This document shows, one piece after another, positions 23,740 through 37,700 of a stretch of DNA of 64,000 nt. The number at the start of each line of letters is the position of its first letter. Positions within the stretch are counted from its first letter, which is position 1. The notes below the pieces were generated by a model. The model had not been told where the DNA came from and ran no database searches. It was given only the letters and a program-made list of their open reading frames with translations. The position numbers were made by a program, and so were the translations under genes. The stretch is from Piscicola geometra. Lineage: Eukaryota; Annelida; Clitellata; Hirudinida; Piscicolidae. The DNA is taken from assembly GCA_943735955.1 (NCBI GenBank), contig OX030958.1, positions 10,033,626 to 10,097,625 on the forward strand, read 5' to 3'.

Positions 23740-23940
23740 GTTTTTCCCGTTCCCGATTTAAAAGTTGATTCCCGTTCCCGTCTTTTCCCGTTCCCGATTT
23801 GAATGTTGATTCCCGTTCCCGTTCCCGTCCCGAAAACCTATTCCCGGTTCCCGACTTTTCCCGTCCCGAAATTAATTTTCATTCCCGTTCCCGCGGGAGT
23901 CCCGCGGGTACCCGCGGGTACCCGGTCAGATCGGGTACCC
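23740..23940. repeat. Subterminal array of element C, right
   Basis: TTCCCGTTCCCG-type units, then tandem GCGGGTACCC palindromes beside the TIR. These are expanded relative to the single copy at the matching end of element B. Confidence 0.8.
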
Positions 23941-23953
23941 GGTCCGACCTCTA

Positions 23954-26206
23954 GTCTGAATGTATGTTTTTCTAGTCTTTTTAAATGTTTCATTAATATG
24001 AATATTAAAAACATAATTTTTTTTTTCTGTTTTTTTTTACATGATCAGACCTGATTCCTAGTTTTACATTTTATTGCCTTATAACTGCAAAACATATCTT
24101 GATGTTGTTGTTAGTTTTATTGCTTTATGATATGTTGATCATATGTGTGATATGTTTTGTGGTATGTTGTAATCGCTAGAATGTATGCTTTTGAACTTTT
24201 TTAGGTTTTTCTCTTCCACTGTCAATACAGCCACTAATAAAATTTAAATTGGCCTCTTTGTTAATAAAAACTTTTTCTAAATTCATGTCTGCTTTCATAA
24301 AACTGCCTCAAATATGTTTCATGGCTATTAAAAACACCACTTATCTTATTATTGCATGTTATTTCGATTATAATAAGTATAATATTATTATAAAAGTTGA
24401 GTGTAAAAAAGATTTTAAGGCAGTTTTATGGAGACATATTTAGAAGATCTTTAAGATAAAAAGATATTATTTAAAAAATAATGCTATCAAATTCTAAAAC
24501 CAGCCATATGATTTTCACATTTATTCTCATTTGAATTACTATTTAAAATAAATAACTAAACAATATGTTTAAAAGCTTATAAACTTATCAAAGAAGCAGT
24601 AAAAACGTTACGTATATGAACGGTTATGTTGCAAAATAAATTCCTTTAAACCACATAAGGATCAGAGACATTAATTTATTTCTGATCTGCTATTATCCAA
24701 CCATTTCGCGTTGATGCAAAAATAGAATACTATTAGGCTTTTATGCTTATTGGGATAACTATTTTTGAAGATAAAAAACAGAATAATAAATTGTTCTCGA
24801 GAAAAATGAAAATAAAGAAAGGAAGAGAAAAAAATCAATAGTTTAAATTAGCTTAATTAATCGTTTCCATCAACTGAATATATGATAAATCTACACAATA
24901 AACTCTCAACACGCATCATACATTCTGGAAGTGAAGCGTGAAAAAATATTATTTTTATTCAATTAAAATAAACTATTAAAATATTAATATTAAAAAAATA
25001 ATGCAGCTTTAAAATGTTTAAATACGTGTTAAACTTCACCGTTTGATTTATGTCAAGAAATTACACAATACTCAGGCCATAAAACAGACACATAAGAAGG
25101 TCAAGTCATGACCTACTTGGACATGTAACCTTATTGGGGCAATGTGAACTTCGTCTTGGCACCGAGACGATGATGGACATTGATGATGCCACTGGTCCAC
25201 AATGCCATTCCGGCTCTGCAATTCCATCACTTTAATCTCTACAATTTAGTTTTTATTCAAAAAATACATAAGAAGTTTTTTATATCAGTAATCAACCAAC
25301 TGACAAGCTTATCATTGTCAAATCTATATAAAAAATATAAGTAAATATTTGAATGGATGTAGAAAAGAATTTAATATAAAACGCATATTATTAATAAATT
25401 TATTTTTTGAAAAAAAGAATGTATAAATTTTTTTTAATATTACATAAAATAATTCAATCCTAAAGGCGTCAAGGCTTTAAACCATTTAATTCAGAATAAC
25501 ATTCCAGCATACTCTGTAAATTCCATCAAACTTACGTTATCAGTTTCAAATAGTTCTAGCTTCAAATTTAGATTTTTTAGTCATTAAAAGCGTATACTAA
25601 TAATATTATTTGTAAAAAGATTTATGAAACAAGAAATTGATAGATCCCATTAGAACTACACGCAATAGCGTCAAAGGGCTAAATCATATTAAAATGCCAT
25701 TTTTAAAATTGTTAAAATAGATTAGTTAAAGATAATAAAAAAAGTTCTGAATGGAAAAAAACGAAATAATTAGATTTAGATTTAAATCAACATTTAGATT
25801 CATGATTAAATGACCATTGTGTACAAATACAGAGCGAAAATGACCGGTCATAAAAATGCTGAGGAAGTTGTTATTGAAACAGGGCAGGCATTTATGGCCA
25901 CAAGGCGATTTAAGACGCATAAAATACTCTATTTAATAGTAATAACTACAGATGTAGTAGTAAGATTAAGAAAAACAATAAGTTATATTACTGATAATGA
26001 TGCATTGCTAACTTTTGAATATTTATTTTAATAAAAATTAATTGTAAACAAATACTTTTAAAGAGATGAGTTCATACAAACTGGTGTGTTAATGAAAATA
26101 AAATTGATATTTAAAAAATTGTTTACTGAATTTCAAGGTTTTACGCGTAATCAAAATTAAAAAATTATTTTCAAATCGGGTTTATCTATCCTGATGTCTT
26201 TGCTGA
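23954..26206. other. Mostly gene-free spacer
   Basis: AT-rich. The only coding-like segment is 25130-25215 (listed separately). TTTATT near 26023 could be a poly(A) signal for the minus-strand gene ending at 26207. Confidence 0.3.
25130..25215 (-). CDS. Candidate internal exon, unknown gene
   Basis: A GC-richer island with an acceptor (GGAATTGCAG) and a donor (AATAAG/GTTACA) on the minus strand. It encodes about 28 residues with two Cys (EWHCGPVASSM, then SSHCPNK). It ends in phase 0. No partner exons were found, so this could be chance. Confidence 0.22.
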
Positions 26207-28323
26207 TTAATTTACGACACTATCTCCAATTCCTGTGAGTTTCAGCGACAGTGGAATCTTGTGTTCTTGTGTATGTGCCGTGTTGTGTGTAAGGGTACTT
26301 CTTTGTACGAATGATGGATGAGGTGAAAATTCTGCTGGTGGTGAATGTTCTTGTATCGTTAAGCTATAAGGTATTTCAAAGTCTTGTTCTGATTCAGTCG
26401 AATCTACATTTGCAAGTTTTTTCGTTTTACTATAAAGAACTTGTAGTTGTTGCTGTGTTAGTTTTGGTTTCGTCTTTGGGGGCGGAGGCGACAGTTTGTT
26501 TGAGTTATCATTATGGGTGGACACTTCTCGCTGTGCTTCTTGTTGTTCTTCTGCGGCACTCTGATGTGCTGTTAGTTCGTCGTCACTTTGATCTGTCGGC
26601 TGGTGTTTCTTAGGTTGTCTCTCCAATGTATCTTTTCTCAAAGGGTAATACAAGATACTGTTTAAACTCTCTAATTTTTCATTTTTTCCATTCACAAGCT
26701 GCTGTGTCTTTATTTCTGTTTCTAAATGCTCGTTTCGGTCGGATGTTCCAAAAGAATGTATCTGCTGTTCGCTGTTTGCATTCTGACTTTGTATCACAAC
26801 TTCTGTAAATTCATCTTCTGCAATTGCTGTTTCACAAATATCTACTTCTTCCAATACTTCGCTGAAACCTTCTTGATTCATTTCTTCTTCAAGCCCAGTT
26901 AGAATATCTTCATCGATCACCCGGTCTGTTAAGGAGGTCTCGGGACTTTCAGGACACACAGAAATCTGAGTAGTCACACTGCATGTGGACTCTTGGTTGG
27001 TGAAAACACTGTACTTGCTAGTGGCTTCAGTCCTGTCTTTAGAAATGTTCACAAGCCCTCTTTTTTTCTTTTCTTCAAATTTGTTTTTCTGAAAATGAAA
27101 AGATTTAATGTTTGATAATTTATTTTAATAGAAAATTAATGTTAAAAAAATATTTTTTAAAAATGTTTTAAAAAATGTTTTACACACTTTTTTTAAAGGT
27201 TTTATAAAATGTTTTAAAAAATGTATAAAAAATGTATTAAAAAATGTATAAAAAATGAATAAAAAATGTATAAAAAATGTGTTAAAAAAGTTGTAAAAAA
27301 TATAAATATTTTTTAAAAAATATTCTTTTAAAAAGTTACTAAATTATTTTAAAGTCACCAGCTCACCAGCACTTATACCTCCACATTATGATGTCAGTGC
27401 CAAGACATATTATCTACCAGCATTTTCAATGATACGGCTTTAAACCTTTTTAGTACGTGCATTGAGTTATATTTTCATTTACACTATAAACTCTAGTCAA
27501 AGATGGAAATAACATTTAAACAACCACAATGTTACTACACTTTCAGTTTTTCACAATTATAAACGAAAAAATATCTTTAATCATTCTCTCTAACACATAT
27601 AGTAATATAATACCAGTCATTACTGTCTACTTTTCCATCAGCCTCTTTTTTTAACACCCACAAAACTATCACACAAACACCCACCAAATAGATGACGGCA
27701 GTGATGGGGAGAATAATGATGACGCCACACAGCAGGCTGCCTAGGATACTGGCCAGAAGAAGCTCCCTCAGCTTCAATGAGCCGTTTGCATAGTCCATCA
27801 CCCCCTGAGACTGGTTGTGGTCGACATCAGTCGACGTGGAGTTCGAGTTAGGGCATAGAATTCCTTTGCTAGTATTCAGTAGACTCTTGAAGGGTATTAT
27901 GACGTAACTATTTTGTATTACTTTAGTGTTGTTGTTGTTTGTAGTAGGTGTCAGGTTGTTGTTAGTGTAATTGTATGTGTTGCTGTTTCTTAGCGACACC
28001 TTGCACGCATAGCACATGTCTTTCTCGAAAATGAATCCATTAAGTTGTGGTTGTTGTTCTTGCAGTTGTTTTAGAAGCTCGAAAGAGCCAGAAAATACGC
28101 TTTTGAAGTCTGGGAGCAGTAGTAGTTTTTGATTCAACTGTTGTTGTTGTTGTTGTTTTTGTTGTTGGAGTGGTTGTATTAGTGGAAGAAGAGATGATGT
28201 TGGTGCTTGGAGAGGTGTTTGTTTAGACAGATTTTCCAGCCCAAATGTAGTTTTAGCAAATAAAATAAAGAATAAATACGTATTTACTTGAACTATTTTC
28301 AGAATATTTAAGTACTTTGGCAT
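26207..28323 (-). CDS. Single-pass type I membrane protein, unrecognised (gene 1 of a possible pair)
   Basis: Two exons, 28323-27631 and 27088-26207, join in phase 0 (donor AAAA/GTAGAC, acceptor CATTTTCAG) to give 524 aa. The ATG at 28321-28323 begins a signal peptide (YLFFILFAKTTFG). The ectodomain of about 170 residues is Gln-rich (poly-Q near residue 57) and then Asn/Thr-rich, with many N-x-S/T sites and cysteines in DMCYACK and ILCPN. A long hydrophobic stretch (about residues 188-222) is followed by a stop-transfer LKKEADGK and a basic EEKKKRG. The 290-residue cytoplasmic tail is acidic at first, then Gln/Pro/Ser-rich, with PPPPKTKPK as a possible SH3-type ligand. No family was recognised. 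It may be related to the gene at 32135-33812. Confidence 0.65.
27225..27300. repeat. AT-rich minisatellite in intron
   Basis: Tandem units of about 11-12 bp of the form TATAAAAAATG, with variants, lie in the single intron of the 26207-28323 gene. Confidence 0.7.
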
Positions 28324-28563
28324 TTTATTAAGTATTCAAGTTCAAACGCATAATTATAAATATTATAAATGAATTATTAATTTAAAATGTAAAGAGTTAA
28401 TTACATTAAACATATTATATTAGATTGATAATAAATAACCTATTAAATTGTATAATTTTAAACAAACTGTTAGTAAAAAAATAATAGTCTTCGGAAGCTT
28501 TGTAAGAAGGCCTTTAAAGCTTTAGAAATTTGAATGAACGCAATCATATGTGAAACTTTCTCC

Positions 28564-30287
<1,724 letters not shown>

Positions 30288-30509
30288 GGTGTATTGTACT
30301 CTTTAGAATACCAAGCTACATGCCTTTATTTGCCTTTCTCAGCGTCTCAGCGCTTATTCTAATAGCTCTGAAATTACTCAGAATTTCAATGGCTGTCGTG
30401 AGTAGTTGAGAGTTGAATAAGTCTATGAAATTGATAAGCGAACATGTGTGTGATGACTAAGGTAAGAAATAGGAAAAAGGCTAGAAACCTTGATTAATTT
30501 TTTGAAAGT

Positions 30510-30600
30510 AGGTGTGTGTGTTTCTGAATGTGTGTGTGTTTGTTTGTGTTTCTGTGCGTGTGTGTAGGCTTATGCGTGTGTATCTGTATGGATGTGTTTT
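30510..30600. repeat. Imperfect TG-rich tract
   Basis: Degenerate GTGTGT stretches mixed with TTTCTG and TGCG, probably a decayed neighbour of the large tract. Confidence 0.6.
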
Positions 30601-30825
30601 ATAAAAACTTCGGAGCTTTACGAATAAATTATGATGGGAAACTCCAAAAATGACTGCGGTTACGAAAATAATAAAAAGTATAAGAACCCCGTTTATTTAT
30701 CAAAACTATAAGAAAATAGTTTGAGCAAATAAGATTAGCTAAAAATGAATTAAGCATATAAATTAGAGACAAATAATCTCACGACAGTTTAAGTTATCTC
30801 ATCAAGGCCAAAACATTGGAGACTA

Positions 30826-31053
30826 TTAAAGTTTTATAGTTTTAAGTTTTATAATAAAACTCTTCATGCATGGATGGAGGTGTGTGCCTATTGTTGAGCT
30901 ATTTCCCCCTACAGATGCATGACAAATCATTGATACGTTATATTGCTTCTCATCGTGATCTTTTCGACGGTTTTTAGGTCTAATGACTTTCCGATACGAG
31001 TAAATGTTCGTTAAGGTTATACGTTTTTCTGAGGCTTGAAGCTCGTCCGGCAT
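30826..31053 (-). CDS. Small uncharacterised ORF (75 codons)
   Basis: An ATG-to-stop frame whose N-terminal two thirds (MPDELQASEKRITLTN, then RKVIRPKNRRKDHDEKQ) has gene-like charged composition and higher GC than the flanks. The C-terminal third is less convincing. A possible donor (GCATCT/GTAGGG) lies in the middle, so it may be a first coding exon. No homolog was recognised. Confidence 0.3.
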   Translation of the reverse strand: MPDELQASEKRITLTNIYSYRKVIRPKNRRKDHDEKQYNVSMICHASVGGNSSTIGTHLHPCMKSFIIKLKTIKL

Positions 31054-32134
31054 GACGAATCTTTGATTTTTTTAAATTTCTGTTTTATGTTTTTGTTTTT
31101 CAAGTGTTAGAAAGATTATAATGGTAAGTAAATGAAAAAAATGCCTTAATTTAATTGATCTTTGAATTATGTAAAATTAAATTTAAAAAAAAACTTATTC
31201 AAAAAATAAGTATTTTATTTAAACAGTTATTCAAAAATATTCATTTTCAAATAACTATTTTGAACCATTTCGAAAGTTTATTTATTATTATTAAACGATA
31301 GAGGGGCCTTCAAACACGCAAATAGGGATAACTCATTTTCTAACTCAAAAAGAATCAAATTGGAAAGAAAAACTATTTAATTATTTTAATTTTTAAAAAT
31401 ATAAAATGCATTCGTTTTTTCTTTTTTTTTTCTTGTGGATCTGCTTTCACGAATCGGTATTACAGTCTTGTGCTCACGACGTTCGAAGTAACGAGATGAC
31501 ACAATCGATTGTATAACTACTTTTGAAAAATGTTATGTAATTTGTTTATTTATAATATTTAATTGTACCAATATTTTATATGTAAATGAAGATTTTATAC
31601 TAAGAGTACGATTATGCAGAAGCTTTTCAAAGTGCAAAATAAGGAAGTTCGTTGTTCTTTTCTTGAATAAATAATAAATATGCTCATTGTTAGAAAGGTA
31701 TTTACAAATGAATTTAAAAAATATGACCATGAATGCTGAAATTTTAGTAATTTACGGAGAATCAATATATGAAAAAAAATATATATAAAATCAATTTTTA
31801 AAATTAACTGATTTAAATTAAAGTTCATTATAAATAAAAAAACTTTCAAAATAATTTTTAAATAAATTTTTTTATCTATAAAATATTGAACGTTTTAACA
31901 GTTGATGATTGAAAATTTTTTTAAATAAGAGATGAAACATCATATAAGATACAGTCTGTTGCCTAGAAACAAAATCTTCATAATATCCTCATAATGGCAC
32001 TTGTTTAATCTGCACGCCAAATAATTAAATTGGAAAAATAAGTTTACAAATGAATGCATTTTCTTCCAAAAAAATCAAGAAATTTGAGAAAAATACAATG
32101 ATAATTATGTCAAAAAAAGACAATACAAATGAGT
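31054..32134. other. AT-rich spacer, nothing recognised
   Basis: No supported exon or repeat. Confidence 0.3.
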
Positions 32135-33812
32135 TCAAGTTTCTGACTGGTCAAGACCCATATCACTGCGGTTCATCCAGTCGATGATCGAATTGAAGCG
32201 TTTGTCCCACTCGTTCGTCAGACTGTCTACCCGTCCCAAGGTTGCAGCGCTTGTAGAGGGAGCAGGATCCACGGGGAAGGCCCGTGAGGGAGTGATTTGG
32301 TTAGTAGAAGATTTAAGCGTTGGAAAAGGTTCATTCATGTTCTTGTTTGGCGTGAATGAAACTACGAGCTCGTGCTCTTGCATAAACTCTCTTGGGTCCA
32401 GCTTGCGTGGATTGTTGATGGAGTCTCCGCTCGACGTGTGGTTTGAATAATCAGAGTCTTGTCTCAGAGTTTTGGCATTTTTATCCTTAATTTCACTGAT
32501 GCTATCTTTGTTGCATTTATTTTTGTTTCTGGATTTTTTTTTCTCTTTACCATTTTCGACTTGGAAGATAATGAGATCCCTGGTGGAAGTGGGCGTTTGC
32601 GGGAAGCTGCTGATGAAGGTGTTATCTGTGACACTCGACTCCGACCTTTCCACCGCCATGCGCTTTGGCTGCAGGAAATACACGTGCAATATTATTTATC
32701 CTTTTAATTCTTTAATTAAAATACATGAAAAATGTGCATTAAAAATAAATTATAAATAATTTTATATTCCATAAAAAGCATTTATCTGAAAAAACAATTA
32801 ATAAAAGTTTTACTTTGATCCGAGGGACTTTCTTTTTTCGCCACACGAGAAGTGCGATGATGATGATGATAATAGGGATGATGATGATGCTGACCAGAGG
32901 TGCATTTCCTCCTTTGGTTATGACTTCATTGAAGGTGACGTTGTTTGAGGGACTCACCAAAACTCCTGTTTTAGTCGCTGTTGTCGTTGTTGTATTGTAC
33001 GTGTTAAGTAGTGTTGTTGCTTGAGATGTTGTGGTGGGAATGGTAATTTCAATTGTTGAGTTGTCATCTCGGGTTATATAATACGTAGTTTTCGAAATTG
33101 TTTCAGAAGTTTGAGAAACTATTTTTGTTGTTGAAGTGGTTGAAAGAGGGGAAAGAGGTTTAGGACAATAATCGAAAGATGATGTAAATACTGATTCTGT
33201 GGAAGACGTTTCATGAAGCTGCGAATTATTTTGAAAGGCGCTGATGTCGTTTAAACATGATTGTTGATTTAGAACGGTCCAATTGGCGTTAATGAAGCAG
33301 TAGTTGAAGTAGTCCAAGCAGACCTGTTGCTTGACACCTTTTGGAAGTTTTGCTGGAAACAAACTAGATGCAAGTGTTGTAAGAGATATAGGTGAAATGG
33401 TTGATAAACTAGTTTTGTCGAAAAAATGCAACGCTTCTTCCGGACTTGAAAACGAATCGTAAAATATTTTGAATTTTGAGTAGCCAAAGTTTTTGGTTTT
33501 GTTATTTTCATCGTTGCAAATCTCAAGCTGTGGAGATATTCCATCGAAAAGTTTCAATTGTGAATCGTAAGTTTGGAACATTTGAAAGGAGTTTTTGAAA
33601 ATCTCTTTGAAATCAATAACTTTGAATATGCAATCAAGTTCAGCCATTCTGCAAATGAAAATGCATAAGCATGAATATAAAGTTATTAATTTAAATATAT
33701 GAATAAATAGACCATTTCAATGAAAATAATCATTTAAATCAATCCAACCTAAAAATTAATTCAAGGCTAACTGCATGGTGTTCAAAATAGCAACTCCAAT
33801 ACCAACTGTCAT
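32135..33812 (-). CDS. Single-pass membrane protein with Thr/Ser-rich stalk, unrecognised (gene 2 of a possible pair)
   Basis: Two firm exons, 33648-32814 and 32668-32135, join in phase 0 (donor ATCAAA/GTAAAA, acceptor TTCCTGCAG). From the Met at 33647 they give 455 aa. The ectodomain has about six cysteines and several N-glycosylation sites, then a mucin-like Thr/Ser stalk (TTTSQATTLLNTYNTTTTT). The membrane segment is SIIIIPIIIIIIALLVW, followed by RKKK. The 178-residue tail is basic, then Ser/Pro-rich. A good acceptor (TTTTCATTTGCAG) sits one base before that Met, so an upstream exon is expected. A phase-compatible candidate is 33812-33772 (MTVGIGVAILNTMQ), which would supply a weak signal-like start but is uncertain. 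No family was recognised. Confidence 0.65.
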
Positions 33813-34764
33813 TTGCAAATAAAGAGTCCTAAAACCACTATTATTTCAGTATGATTAATTCTCCAAGTATTACTGTCAACTCATTGAAAATACAATCACA
33901 AATATTGAAATAAAGTCTTTTTTAAACGAAAGGTAAACCTTTGCCTGATGCAGAAAAACTTGTAAGCATTTAAACATTAGAACGCAAGCGAAAATGTATT
34001 GACAAGGAAATTAAAAAATATGAAAAATAATAAAAAGTTAATAAATATTGAGCGTCAGTGATTATAATAGCAACAACAAGTGAAGGCATATGAAGGCAAT
34101 TGTTTGCCTGTGTAGTGTTCAGCTTGCGTGCTGCTAAGACGATATTATTAGTAAATGCTCAAATTTATATATATTTTCATCAAAAATATTATTAAAAGAG
34201 TTGTGCAAAATAAAAATCATAGACATTTAAAATGGAAAAAACTTCTTTTTACAGTCCTTTTTTTATTTATAATTTTCTTGATCGAACGAATAAAGAAATA
34301 TTTTATTTGACAATCTTGATGAATGTTCAATATTTCAAGTCAAACGGTAAAAGAAAGACATATGTTTGATGTCTAATAAATAGACGGGGTTTATCGTGTT
34401 TTTTTAAAATAAGATATAAAAGTATTGACTTCTGAACAGGAAAATCATTGTGTTTGTCCTTGAAAATAAAAAAAACGAAGTTAATTTGTATTGATTATCA
34501 AAATTAAATTTAGAGAAAAATTAAGTGATATTTATCAATGGTCCAAAAATGAAATATAAACGGTGAATAAATCGGATAAATTGAATTTAGAAGTTGACAT
34601 AACTTTCATGAAGCTTGATTTAACAGTGCAATTATATTTTCAGATGAACCCCTTTAATATGCACTATAAATGTTTTGAAAACAATTATTTAAAAAGAAAT
34701 TTAAAAAACTAAAAGATCCTGCACGGGGATTAACAAACTTTCACAAGAGCTGTGAACACACACC
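33813..34764. other. Spacer between the membrane-protein gene and L2HGDH
   Basis: AT-rich. It may hold the true first exon of the 32135-33812 gene and the L2HGDH 3' UTR. ATTAAA (complement TTTAAT) near 34651 is a possible L2HGDH poly(A) signal. Confidence 0.3.
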
Positions 34765-37700
34765 TTAAAAACCAAAACACTCTTTCGTCTTATCAGCGAC
34801 CACTCGAGCGATTGCGAGCGAAGAAGTGGCGGCGGGAGACGGTGCATTCCTGACGTGCAACGTCCTCTTGCCGATGCTGCCCTCCTTGCCCTGGTCAAAC
34901 ACGAAGTCGTCAACCAGCTTGCCCGACTCACTGAGCGCCTGTGCCCGAACGCCCGATGGACCCCTGGTGCGGTGTGAATGAAACGCCTCTTGTATATTCG
35001 ATTGTAAGTACTTATTAATTAAAGATAAAAACAGAAATGTTAAAAATCTGAATCATACTAAAGATTAAAATACAATGAAAACCGAAATAAAACTAATAAA
35101 ACTTTGAAAAAATTAAAAATTGGAAAAAAATATTTAAGCAAACACAATAAATATCACTCAAAAGGCCAAGGACAGCCAATAAGAGCAAGTGACCAACTTG
35201 ACAACGTCAGCGTACTGCAGCGAGGGCACAAACTTCTTGAGACAATCCACCTGCGCCCTGATGTACACTCCCCTGTAGAACTCTCCCAGCGCGTATGAGA
35301 GGTTTGAAAACACTAGTTTTCTAAGGCCTCTGTAAACAGTCATGATGTTGATAAATCAAAGTTAATAATTCAGAGATGTGTTAGTAATCATGAAAGCTAT
35401 GTAGTCTTGAATACTGGAAGAAAAACAGAGTTAACTAGTTTGAAGGCAAAATCTTCTATTAAGCAACTAAAATATCTGACAGACAAAAAAAAAAGACAAA
35501 CACAAACTTGAAAGCCAGAGCATCGTACAACTCAGAAGCCTTGAAGTCGAAGAGTTTGTAACCTTCCCGTCTGAACGCCAGCACGGCATTCGGACCGAGC
35601 CATACGTCGCCGTTCATGCGCGGTGTGAAGTGAACCCCCAGGAATGGAAACTTTGGATTTGGAACCTTGTGTGGAGGTTGTGTGGATTCGTTAATTATCG
35701 AGGGCTAAAGTGATTATTGGATTGATAAAGTAAAAAAACAATTTTTTAAAATTAAAAATAATTTTTTTTTAAATCCTTAAATATAAATGAGCCATAGTAC
35801 CGGGTAAATGTTTCCGTTAACCAAGTTACTTTTCTCTTTTCTCAGCAGCAAATAGTCGCCTCTGAAGGCCACAATTTTTGGAACTGCATCGCAGCCACTC
35901 TTCGCCGCCAACTTGTCGGCGTACAGACCTCCGCATGTCAGGACGTGCTTGCACAGAAGCCTGTTCTGAGGCTTGTCTGTTGGATAGCCGGTAGTGAGTT
36001 TTGTAGTTTGCATTTGTGGTCCAATTTGGGCGTGTAAATGATTAGTGATCTGATGAAAATATTTTAAAATGTGTTTCCATTCTTATAATTTTGGATATTT
36101 AAAAAAAAATGTACTTTGAATTATTTATTTTTAACCTATAGAATTATTTGTTCCAATCATTGAAATTGAAGTAGTAAACAATTCAGAATGATGTTGCTGT
36201 CCAATAATTCGAGTGCCTTTGAAGTTTGGAGTGGCCATAAAATAAAACTAATGGTAAACATTGAATCTCTCCGAAATACTTAATCCTTAGGAAACATTAA
36301 AAGATATACTGACTCTTCTAGGATTAGGTTTTATTTCAGTATTCATTTTTCATCCAATCAACTGTATTTTCGTCAATTTCTTCCCCCTTTCGCCAACTAA
36401 AACTACAACTACTCACCACCAAACCCACATATACACCCAAACCTATTCAGACCCACAACCAAACAACGCACATTCAAAATTAATCCCACTTTTCCACATA
36501 CCCACACACAGCAACCATCCAAGCAACCAACCAACCATGCCATCTACTCACCATCCCATCCAACCAACCAACCAACCAACCATGCCATCTACTCACCTAC
36601 CCACCCAACCACCCAACCAACCAACCATGCCATCTACTCACCATCCCACCCAACCACCCAACCAACCAACCATGCCATCTACTCACCATCCCACCCAACC
36701 ACCCAACCAACCAACCACCCAACCAACCAACCATGCCATCTACTCACCATCCCACCCAACCACCCAACCAACCAACCATGCCATCTACTCACCATCCCAT
36801 CCACCCACCCAACCAACCAACCATGCCATCTACTCACCATCCCACCCAACCACCCAACCAACCAACCATGCCATCTACTCACCATCCCACCCAACCACCC
36901 AACCAACCAACCATGCCATCTACTCACCTACCCTATCACTGCCAGCAGCAGCAGCAGCGACGACTACGGGGTAGTCAGGGTCGGTGGATTCCTCGAAGGC
37001 ATCGACGCTGAAATTTAAGCGCACCTTGCCGCCTTTCTCTTCGAACTTCTTGGCGTAAACCTCGGTGACGTAGCCCCAGTCAACGATGCCCGTGTGGGGA
37101 GAGTGCAGCGCCTTCAAGCCCTTGTGCGATGGTAGTAATAGTAGTGGTGGTAGTGGTCGTGGCAGTAGTGGTGGTAGAGTATTAGTAACTTGAAATAAGT
37201 ATAACTTTCATGAGGGGACGTCCAGATATAATTAAGATCCATTAGCACTCTACAACCAGCGAAAGAAGATGAACTCACCACACAGTTCGGCTCGATCTGC
37301 TTGATCTCATCGGCGTGCAGCACCTTCAGGTCGGGTACCTCGTTCTGAATGCCCCTCTGGTGAATGTCGTCCAGTCTGATCGAGGGTCGCATTGGTGGGG
37401 AATGATTAGTAGTGTTGGAAGTAATTTTGGTTCTGTTGTAAGTTGTCGGGTTAGTGGTAGAAATTGTGAATTGTGAAATTGATAACTGGTGAAAGTAGAA
37501 GTTTTGCAGGTAGTAGTAACGATGGTAGTTTTTGAAGTATTATTGTTTTGCGAACTATAAACAAATAACCTCTTCACTTCTTCAGGACTTGTAGCGACTA
37601 TGAGCTGCAGAAGTTTACAGTGATAACTTTAAAAAATAAAATAATAGTTTTTATAATAACTTTAAAATTTTTTTAAAAGCACCAAAAAACTCTTATATGA

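Larger units (their letters stand above)
22362..23953 (-). mobile_element. Non-autonomous hAT transposon (element C), same family as element B
   Basis: Perfect 12-bp TIRs TAGAGGTCGGAC are flanked by the direct repeat GTCTGAAT at 22354-22361 and 23954-23961. The left end matches the right end of element B beyond the TIR (ACATGGACGATTTTTCATTC), and its right end matches element B's left end (CGGGTACCCGATCTGACC, complement). It is therefore in reverse orientation. It is 1592 bp against 1614 bp for element B and lacks the internal SINE. Confidence 0.93.

Noticed and set aside
36537..37011. Repetitive Pro/Gln/Thr and Trp/Gly-rich frames
   Set aside because: They arise from the 45-bp minisatellite in L2HGDH intron 6.
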